Part shown: one piece after another, positions 1 to 5,413 of the stretch
How the letters are laid out: the number at the start of each line of letters is the position of its first letter
How positions within the stretch are numbered: the first letter of the stretch is position 1
Source of the DNA: Rhodospirillales bacterium
GTDB lineage: Bacteria > Pseudomonadota > Alphaproteobacteria > Acetobacterales > Acetobacteraceae
Direction of reading: 5' to 3'
NCBI GenBank assembly: GCA_903644035.1
Contig: CAHJXG010000553.1
Location: forward strand, 1 to 5,413
Length of the DNA stretch: 5,413 nucleotides
Notes under the pieces: model-generated
Database searches by the model: none
What the model was told of the DNA's origin: nothing
What the model saw: the letters and a program-made list of their open reading frames with translations, nothing else
Position numbers and translations under genes: made by a program

Positions 1-262
1 CAGTGTCCCGGGCGTCCAAGGTCGGCGCGCCTGGCTGGTCCAGCGAAAGCTGTGCCGCCCGCAGCATGGCCTGGCCGACCTCGGCCGTGGGGCCGGTGAG
101 CGGCACCAGGATCGTCACGCGCCGCCCCGGCAAGTCCGGCGTGGCAGCGCCGACCATGGGCGCAGGACCGTAGCCGGCACCTCCCATGTCGGCTACGCAG
201 GCGGCCAGCCCGGCGAGTGCGGCAAGGAGCGTGAATGCCCGAACGAACTCTTGACGACGCAT
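1..262 (-). CDS. LpoA-like lipoprotein (penicillin-binding protein activator / periplasmic-binding-protein type I family), N-terminal part
   Basis: Partial gene: 87 codons from an ATG whose A is at 262, then it leaves the window at base 1. It is too close to the edge to be judged by length. Residues 1-22 form a lipoprotein signal: positive MRRQEFVR, a hydrophobic stretch, and the lipobox L19-A20-A21-C22, so the mature protein should begin with a lipidated Cys. A low-complexity Gly/Ala/Pro linker follows. From about residue 48 the pattern RRVTILVPLTGP then EVGQAMLRAAQLSL is typical of the first strand and helix of type I periplasmic-binding folds, as in LpoA (activator of penicillin-binding protein 1A) and branched-chain amino-acid binding proteins. 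The divergent rsmI neighbour favours the LpoA-like reading. The ATG has AAGGGG at 271-276 with an 8-nt spacer; an in-frame GTG at 292 is a weaker alternative start. Signal and fold are seen in sequence; the cell-wall role is inferred. Confidence 0.8.
   Translation of the reverse strand, partial: MRRQEFVRAFTLLAALAGLAACVADMGGAGYGPAPMVGAATPDLPGRRVTILVPLTGPTAEVGQAMLRAAQLSLDQPGAPTLDARDT
170..196. repeat. Imperfect inverted repeat upstream of rsmI
   Basis: Arms GTAGCCGGCA (170-179) and TGTCGGCTAC (187-196) are complementary at nine of ten positions, the tenth being a G-U wobble on the plus-strand RNA, with a 7-nt spacer. The repeat ends 38 nt before the rsmI ATG and lies within codons of the Gly/Ala-rich linker of the lipoprotein. 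It could be an operator or an rsmI leader hairpin, or a by-product of the repetitive linker codons. Confidence 0.3.
224..229 (+). promoter_or_regulatory. Shine-Dalgarno sequence of rsmI
   Basis: AAGGAG with a 5-nt spacer to the ATG at 235. It decides the rsmI start and lies inside the coding sequence of the divergent lipoprotein gene, so the rsmI translation signal and the signal-peptide codons share the same bases. Confidence 0.8.
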
Positions 263-1145
263 GTTCCGATCCCCTTGTCGGTGACCCCGCACCCGACCGC
301 GCCTCGTTTATACCATCAGGACTCGTGCTGGTCGCTACCCCGATCGGCAACTTGGCGGACATCTCCGCGCGTGCGCTCGATGCGTTGCGGCACGCGGACC
401 TCGTGCTGTGCGAGGACACCCGCACGACCGCCCGCCTGCTGACGCATCACGGGATCGCGGCGCGCACCTCGCCGCTGCACGACCACAACGAGGAGGGCCG
501 CATCCCGGCGCTGCTCGACATGCTGCGGGGTGGCGGCAGGGTGGCGCTGGTCTCGGATGCCGGGACACCGCTGGTGTCCGACCCCGGTTTCCGGCTGGTG
601 CGGGCGGTGGTGGCGGCGGGGCTGCCGGTGTCGGCGATGCCCGGTCCGAACGCGGCGGTGATGGCCCTGATCCTGTCTGGCCTGCCGCCGCAGCCGTTCC
701 TGTTCCTGGGGTTTCCGCCTCCGCGCTCGGCGGCGCGCCTCGTGGCCTTTGGCCGGCTGCGCGCCGCCGAGCGTGCCGGGCTGTCCGCGACCCTGCTGTG
801 GCACGAGGCTCCGCATCGCCTTGCTGAGTCGCTGGCTGATCTGGCGGCGCAGTTCGGCGACCGTCCGGCCGCGGTCGCACGCGAGCTGACCAAGCGGTTC
901 GAGGAGGTCCGGCGCGGCACGCTGCCAGAACTCGCCGCGCACTACGCCGCCACACCGGCCCGGGGAGAGATCACGATTGCCGTCGGCCCGGCGCCTGAGG
1001 ACACTACCGATGCGCAGGACCTGGATGGCCAACTGCGCCAGGCCCTCAGGCAGAACAGCCTCAAGGACGCAGCCGCCCTGGTGTCGGGCGCCACCGGGCT
1101 GCCGCGAAAGCTCGTCTATGCCCGTGCCCTGGCGCTGGAGAAGCC

Positions 1146-1149
<4 letters not shown>
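235..1149 (+). CDS. rsmI: 16S rRNA (cytidine(1402)-2'-O)-methyltransferase RsmI
   Basis: 304 residues; E. coli RsmI has 286, and the difference is mostly a longer N-terminal tail of about 28 residues before the conserved core. RsmI uses S-adenosylmethionine to methylate the ribose of C1402 in 16S rRNA at the ribosomal P site, working with RsmH, which methylates the base. Family signatures are clear: ATPIGNLADI at 34-43, CEDTR at 59-63, LHDHNE at 81-86, SDAGTP at 107-112 followed by SDPG, MPGPNA at 135-140 (tetrapyrrole-methylase-type fold), EAPHRLAESL at 191-200 and ARELTK at 215-220. A small C-terminal domain (about 265-301, LKDAAALVSGATGLPRKLVY) matches the helical tail of the family. The ATG at 235 is chosen because AAGGAG at 224-229 sits 5 nt upstream. 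It overlaps the divergent lipoprotein gene by 28 bp, and its stop interlocks with that of the convergent flavoprotein gene, so both ends are unusually tight. Confidence 0.96.
307..315 (-). promoter_or_regulatory. Candidate extended -10 promoter element for the LpoA-like gene
   Basis: Read on the minus strand this is TGGTATAAA, which fits an extended -10 (TG-n-TATAAA). Transcription would begin near 300, giving a leader of about 38 nt to the ATG at 262, with room for the AAGGGG ribosome site at 271-276. No convincing -35 is seen 16-18 bp further upstream. The same bases encode rsmI residues 25-27 (TTT ATA CCA), an A+T-rich spot with the rare codon ATA in otherwise G+C-rich DNA. Pattern only; not proven. 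Confidence 0.35.
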
Positions 1150-2594
<1,445 letters not shown>

Positions 2595-2631
2595 TGGCGG
2601 CTGAGTCCAGATTTACTAGACCCGGCCGCCA
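2595..2631 (-). other. Inverted repeat between pnp and the flavoprotein gene, abutting the start codon
   Basis: On the minus-strand RNA, UGGCGGC (2631-2625) pairs perfectly with GCCGCCA (2601-2595), and an inner hairpin UCUAG/CUGGA (2620-2616 with 2610-2606, one G-U pair) fills the middle around loop UAAAU. The 3' arm ends directly at the flavoprotein ATG. There is no U-run after it, so it is a poor intrinsic terminator for pnp; it could protect the pnp 3' end or hinder flavoprotein translation. Confidence 0.4.
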
Positions 2632-2649
2632 GACGTTTGCGCCTGCGGC

Positions 2650-4833
2650 TTATTCTGCCGCGTCGGACTCGGACCGCTCGCGGCGCCCGCCTTCGCGTCC
2701 GCCACCCTGGCCGCCCTTGCTGCCGACCTGCTCGGTGATGTCCGCCCCGGTCGCCTGATCGACGACGCGCATGGACAGCTTGACCTTGCCGCGGTCATCG
2801 AAGCCCAGGACCTTCACCTTCACGGCATCGCCCTGGTTCACCACGTCCGTCGTCTTGTTGACCCGGCCCTGCTGCAGCTCGCTGATGTGCACCAGCCCGT
2901 CCTTGGCGCCGAGGAAGTTGACGAAGGCGCCGAAGTCGGCGGTCTTGACCACCTTGCCGTTGTAGATCTGGCCGATCTCCGGTTCCGCCACGATGCCGCG
3001 GATCATGTCGATGGCCTTCTGGCTGGCCGTGTCGGTGGTGGCGGCGATCTTGATGGTGCCGTCGTCCTCGATGTCGATCTTGGCGCCGCTCTGCTCCACG
3101 ATGTCGCGGATCACCTTGCCGCCGGTGCCGATCACCTCGCGGATCTTCTCCTTCGGCACCGTGATGATGGTGATGCGCGGCGCCGTGGCGGCCACGTCGG
3201 ACCGGGCGCCCTGGATCGCCCGCGCCATCTCTCCCAGGATGTGCAGCCGTCCGTCCCGCGCCTGCTCCAGCGCGACCTTCATGATGTCAGCGGTGATCGA
3301 GGTGATCTTGATGTCCATCTGCAGGCTGGTGACGCCCTGCTCGCTGCCGGCCACCTTGAAGTCCATGTCGCCCAGGTGATCCTCGTCGCCCAGGATGTCC
3401 GACAGCACGGCGAAGCCGCGGTCCTCCTTGATGAGGCCCATGGCGATGCCGGCCACCGGACGCGTCAGCGGCACGCCGGCATCCATCAGCGCCAGGCTGG
3501 TGCCGCACACGGTCGCCATGGAGGAGCTGCCGTTGCTCTCGGTGATCTCGCTCACGACGCGCATGGTGTAGGGGAACACGTCCTTGCCCGGCAGCACCGG
3601 GCGGACGGCGCGGTAGGCGAGCTTGCCGTGGCCGATCTCGCGACGGCCCGGGCTGCCCATGCGGCCGGCCTCGCCGACGCTGTAGGGAGGGAAGTTGTAA
3701 TGCAGCATGAAGTGCTCGCGACGCTCGCCTTCCAGCGCGTCGATGATCTGCTCGTCCTGCCCAGTGCCGAGCGTGGCGACGCACAGCGCCTGCGTCTCGC
3801 CGCGGGTGAACAGGCTGCTGCCGTGGGCGCGGGGCAGCACGCCGACCTCGGCCACGATCTGCCGCACGGTTTTGGTGTCGCGGCCGTCGATGCGCAGGCC
3901 GGTGTCCAGCACCGCATTGCGCACCACGTCGGCCTCGAGCTGCTTGAACAGCGACTTGGCCGCCTCCGCCTCGTGCCCCTCGCTCGTGAGGATCTCAAGC
4001 ACATCCTTCTTCGCCGCGCCGACCTTCTCCTGGCGGACCTGCTTCTGCCGCTCCTGATAGGCCTCGGCCAGGCTGGCGCGGGCCAGCTCGTCGATGCGGG
4101 TGGCAAGTGCCGCCCGCTCCGGCGCCGGCTCGGCGATGGTCCAAGGCTCCTTGGCCGCATGTTCGGCCAGCTCGATGATCGCCTGGATCACCGGCTGGAA
4201 ATGCGCGTGGCCGAAGGTGACGGCGCCGAGCATCACGTCCTCGGACAGCTCCTGCGCCTCGCTCTCCACCATCAGCACGCCCTCGACCGTGCCGGCCAGC
4301 ACCAGGTCGAGCTTGCTCGCCGCGAGCTGCTCGGCGGTTGGGTTCAGGATGTACTCGCCGTTGGCGAACCCGATGCGGGCGGCACCGACCGGGCCGAAGA
4401 ACGGGATGCCCGACAGCGTCAGAGCGGCCGAACATCCAATCAACGCAACGATGTCCGGGTCGTTTTCCATGTCATGGCTAAGCACGGTCGCGACGACCTG
4501 GACCTCGTTCCGGAAGCCCTGGGGGAACAGCGGGCGGATCGGGCGGTCGATCAGGCGGCTGGTCAGAACCTCCTTCTCGGACGGCCGGCCCTCGCGCTTG
4601 AAGAAGCCGCCAGGGATCTTGCCGGCTGCGAACGCCTTCTCCTGGTAGTTGACCGTCAGCGGGAAGAAGTCCTGGCCCGGCTTCGTGGAGCGCACGCCCA
4701 CGGCGGTGCACAGGACGATGGTGTCGCCGTAGCGGGCCAGCACGGCGCCGTCAGCCTGGCGCGCGATCTTGCCGGTCTCGAGCACCAGCTTGCGCCCGCC
4801 CCAGTCGAGTTCCTTGCGGAAGTAGTTGAACAT
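2650..4833 (-). CDS. pnp: Polyribonucleotide nucleotidyltransferase (polynucleotide phosphorylase, PNPase)
   Basis: 727 residues, close to E. coli PNPase (711). It degrades RNA 3' to 5' by phosphorolysis, releasing nucleoside diphosphates, as a ring-shaped trimer that often joins RNase E in the degradosome. Domains in order: first RNase PH-like core (about 12-230, with [12 protein letters not shown] at 77-88), helical domain (about 240-315), second core (about 320-540), KH domain (about 553-612, GTGG loop 569-572) and S1 domain (about 618-692). Active-site features are intact: FTRGETQ at 342-348, SSS at 436-438 for phosphate, and D485 and D491 in [12 protein letters not shown], equivalent to E. 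coli D486 and D492. The tail after 704 is Gly/Arg-rich then acidic. The start is the ATG at 4833: [13 protein letters not shown] is the conserved N-terminus, and GAAGGA at 4844-4849 lies 10 nt upstream. The open frame continues back to a TTG at 5040, but that extension is not PNPase-like. Confidence 0.98.
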   Translation of the reverse strand: MFNYFRKELDWGGRKLVLETGKIARQADGAVLARYGDTIVLCTAVGVRSTKPGQDFFPLTVNYQEKAFAAGKIPGGFFKREGRPSEKEVLTSRLIDRPIRPLFPQGFRNEVQVVATVLSHDMENDPDIVALIGCSAALTLSGIPFFGPVGAARIGFANGEYILNPTAEQLAASKLDLVLAGTVEGVLMVESEAQELSEDVMLGAVTFGHAHFQPVIQAIIELAEHAAKEPWTIAEPAPERAALATRIDELARASLAEAYQERQKQVRQEKVGAAKKDVLEILTSEGHEAEAAKSLFKQLEADVVRNAVLDTGLRIDGRDTKTVRQIVAEVGVLPRAHGSSLFTRGETQALCVATLGTGQDEQIIDALEGERREHFMLHYNFPPYSVGEAGRMGSPGRREIGHGKLAYRAVRPVLPGKDVFPYTMRVVSEITESNGSSSMATVCGTSLALMDAGVPLTRPVAGIAMGLIKEDRGFAVLSDILGDEDHLGDMDFKVAGSEQGVTSLQMDIKITSITADIMKVALEQARDGRLHILGEMARAIQGARSDVAATAPRITIITVPKEKIREVIGTGGKVIRDIVEQSGAKIDIEDDGTIKIAATTDTASQKAIDMIRGIVAEPEIGQIYNGKVVKTADFGAFVNFLGAKDGLVHISELQQGRVNKTTDVVNQGDAVKVKVLGFDDRGKVKLSMRVVDQATGADITEQVGSKGGQGGGREGGRRERSESDAAE

Positions 4834-4843
4834 GGATGTCGTG

Positions 4844-4849
4844 TCCTTC
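4844..4849 (-). promoter_or_regulatory. Shine-Dalgarno sequence of pnp
   Basis: GAAGGA on the minus strand with a 10-nt spacer to the ATG at 4833. The spacing is a little long but it supports this start over the longer open frame. Confidence 0.6.
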
Positions 4850-4962
4850 AAACGCGGGACGGGCGACGAGGGGACGATCCCGGGGTCCGACAGGCCGGCG
4901 GCTCGGGCGACATGGAAGCGGACTGCAAGCATTACAGCCCGGAACGCCATGTGGCCGGAGGC

Positions 4963-4986
4963 GCCGTCGCGGAGGGGTTCGACGGC
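4963..4986 (-). other. pnp leader hairpin (7-bp stem)
   Basis: On the minus-strand RNA, GCCGUCG (4986-4980) pairs perfectly with CGACGGC (4969-4963) around a 10-nt loop AACCCCUCCG. It lies about 130 nt before the pnp start in the 211-nt rpsO-pnp spacer. In E. coli the pnp leader folds into a stem cut by RNase III and then used by PNPase to repress itself; this hairpin could play part of that role, but no long double-stranded region was recognised. Confidence 0.4.
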
Positions 4987-4990
4987 TCGT

Positions 4991-5005
4991 GCCGCATCGC
5001 GCGGC
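4991..5005 (-). other. pnp leader hairpin (5-bp stem)
   Basis: GCCGC and GCGGC arms with a 5-nt loop, placed between the two stronger inverted repeats of the rpsO-pnp spacer. Bases 4983-4994 can alternatively form a 4-bp CGGC/GCCG stem that competes with both this hairpin and the one at 4963-4986. Weak alone, of note only as part of a structured leader. Confidence 0.25.
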
Positions 5006-5010
5006 GGTCG

Positions 5011-5033
5011 CCCGGCGCCCCCATGGCGCCGGG
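5011..5033 (-). terminator. Strong stem-loop just after rpsO: possible attenuator or RNA-stabilising hairpin
   Basis: CCCGGCGCC and GGCGCCGGG form a perfect 9-bp, all-G/C stem with a 5-nt loop (AUGGG on the RNA), beginning 11 nt after the rpsO stop codon. The position matches the t1 attenuator between rpsO and pnp in E. coli. There is no U-tract after it, so complete intrinsic termination is unlikely; partial termination, or 3'-end protection of rpsO mRNA after processing, fits better. The stem is seen directly; its role is inferred. Confidence 0.45.
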
Positions 5034-5044
5034 ATGGCAATCGT

Positions 5045-5314
5045 CTAGCGGCGCAGGCCCAGGCGGCCGATCAGCGCCTGATAGCGGGCGTCGTCCTTCT
5101 TCTTAAGGTAGTCCAGCAGGCGGCGGCGACGGCCGACCAGCATCAGCAGGCCGCGGCGGCTGTGGAAATCTTTGGCATGGACCTTCAAATGCTCGGTCAG
5201 GTTGACGATGCGCTCGGTCGCCAGCGCGACCTGGACCTCGGGGCTGCCAGTGTCGGCGGTGCCGGTGGCGTATTCGGAAACGAGCGCCGTACGGCGCTCC
5301 GCAGTGATCGACAT
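5045..5314 (-). CDS. rpsO: 30S ribosomal protein S15
   Basis: 89 residues, exactly the usual S15 length. S15 is a primary 16S rRNA-binding protein that joins the three-way junction of helices 20-22 early in assembly of the 30S platform and also makes an intersubunit bridge. Signatures: [16 protein letters not shown] at 21-36, [10 protein letters not shown] at 48-57, [13 protein letters not shown] at 62-74 and the C-terminal IGRLGLRR. The rRNA-contacting residues H42, D49 and S52 (counting Met) are present. The ATG at 5314 has GGAG at 5323-5326 with an 8-nt spacer. It starts 21 nt after the truB stop and is followed after 211 nt by pnp, the standard operon order. Its early codons carry a perfect 18-bp palindrome and the ribosome site lies in a small hairpin, which may serve autoregulation. 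Confidence 0.98.
   Translation of the reverse strand: MSITAERRTALVSEYATGTADTGSPEVQVALATERIVNLTEHLKVHAKDFHSRRGLLMLVGRRRRLLDYLKKKDDARYQALIGRLGLRR
5282..5299 (-). promoter_or_regulatory. Perfect palindrome in early rpsO codons, possible S15 autoregulatory hairpin
   Basis: GAGCGCCGTACGGCGCTC is an uninterrupted 18-bp palindrome at +16 to +33 of the rpsO mRNA coding sequence. As RNA it gives a 7-bp stem with loop GUAC, within reach of an initiating ribosome. Just upstream, CGGA (5327-5324) and UCCG (5318-5315) can pair across the ribosome site, and the same UCCG could instead pair with CGGA at 5301-5298. S15 is known to repress its own mRNA through RNA structure in several bacteria; use of this structure is inferred. 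Confidence 0.4.
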
Positions 5315-5322
5315 CGGATTGA

Positions 5323-5326
5323 CTCC
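5323..5326 (-). promoter_or_regulatory. Shine-Dalgarno sequence of rpsO
   Basis: GGAG with an 8-nt spacer to the ATG at 5314. Three of its four bases (all but the last G) lie in the possible CGGA/UCCG hairpin immediately before the start codon, so its access may be controlled. Confidence 0.6.
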
Positions 5327-5335
5327 GTGAGGGGG

Positions 5336-5413
5336 TTACAACAGGCGTTCCGGTTTCAGCCAGCCATCGCTCAGCCGGCACAAACCGATCACGCGCGTCC
5401 CCGCCATGGCACG
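5336..5413 (-). CDS. truB: tRNA pseudouridine(55) synthase TruB, C-terminal end
   Basis: Only the last 25 codons and the TAA stop (5338-5336) lie in the window; the gene enters from the right edge. The translated end, RAMAGTRVIGLC followed by RLSDGWLKPERLL, has the pattern of the C-terminal PUA-like region of TruB (a Gly-x-x-Val strand, then a short turn and a KPxRxL ending). TruB makes pseudouridine 55 in the T loop of elongator tRNAs. The catalytic Asp domain is outside the window, so the call rests on this tail plus the conserved truB-rpsO-pnp order. The 21-nt gap to rpsO indicates a shared transcript. Confidence 0.75.
   Translation of the reverse strand, partial: RAMAGTRVIGLCRLSDGWLKPERLL

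Noticed and set aside
263..292. Alternative GTG start (292) for the LpoA-like gene
   Set aside because: It lacks a ribosome site, would put an Arg-rich stretch before the signal peptide, and leaves almost no leader from the candidate -10 element.
316..1032. Minus-strand open frames within rsmI
   Set aside because: Arg/Gln-rich shadow translations without motifs; the rsmI frame accounts for this DNA.
4834..5040. In-frame 69-residue N-terminal extension of PNPase from a TTG at 5040
   Set aside because: The conserved PNPase N-terminus begins at the ATG at 4833, which has its own ribosome site. The extension would start within a few bases of the rpsO stop and run through the hairpin region.
2887..5106. 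A 739-codon open frame on the plus strand across the whole of pnp
   Set aside because: It is antisense to a fully conserved pnp frame. Its His/Asp/Ala/Gly-rich translation has no recognisable domain and is what complementing G+C-biased third positions produces.

Overview
The window is G+C-rich chromosomal DNA holding conserved core genes. Protein sequences and gene order point to an alphaproteobacterium, most likely Rhodospirillales/Acetobacteraceae. This placement is inference from protein style and base composition, not from a marker gene search. There are no signs of phage, insertion sequences, CRISPR, tRNA/rRNA genes or recent transfer.

Left part (1-1149): the first 87 codons of a lipoprotein with a periplasmic-binding-protein type I (LpoA/penicillin-binding-protein-activator-like) domain run off the left edge on the minus strand. 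Divergent from it, and overlapping it by 28 bp at the 5' ends, is rsmI (235-1149, plus), the 16S rRNA C1402 ribose methyltransferase. A divergent lpoA-rsmI pair is a familiar bacterial arrangement (also seen in E. coli).

Middle (1146-2594, minus): a 482-residue flavin-dependent TIM-barrel protein related to nitronate monooxygenases (2-nitropropane dioxygenases). It has an unusual C-terminal extension with a CxxCxxxC cluster and a fourth cysteine further on. Its stop codon interlocks with that of rsmI in a shared CTAG. This is the least understood gene in the window and the best candidate for new biology.

Right part (2650-5413, minus): the end of truB, then rpsO (S15), then pnp (PNPase), the classical truB-rpsO-pnp order. 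TruB and S15 act in translation; PNPase degrades RNA 3' to 5'. The 211-nt rpsO-pnp spacer contains three inverted repeats able to form hairpins, matching in position the attenuator and RNase III/PNPase control region of the E. coli operon. The rpsO start region also carries a perfect 18-bp palindrome and a small Shine-Dalgarno hairpin that may serve S15 autoregulation. The flavoprotein gene follows pnp after 55 nt without an obvious intrinsic terminator, so it may be the last gene of the same transcript.

No spacer exceeds 300 bases. I do not see a large undescribed system here; the findings are local oddities.
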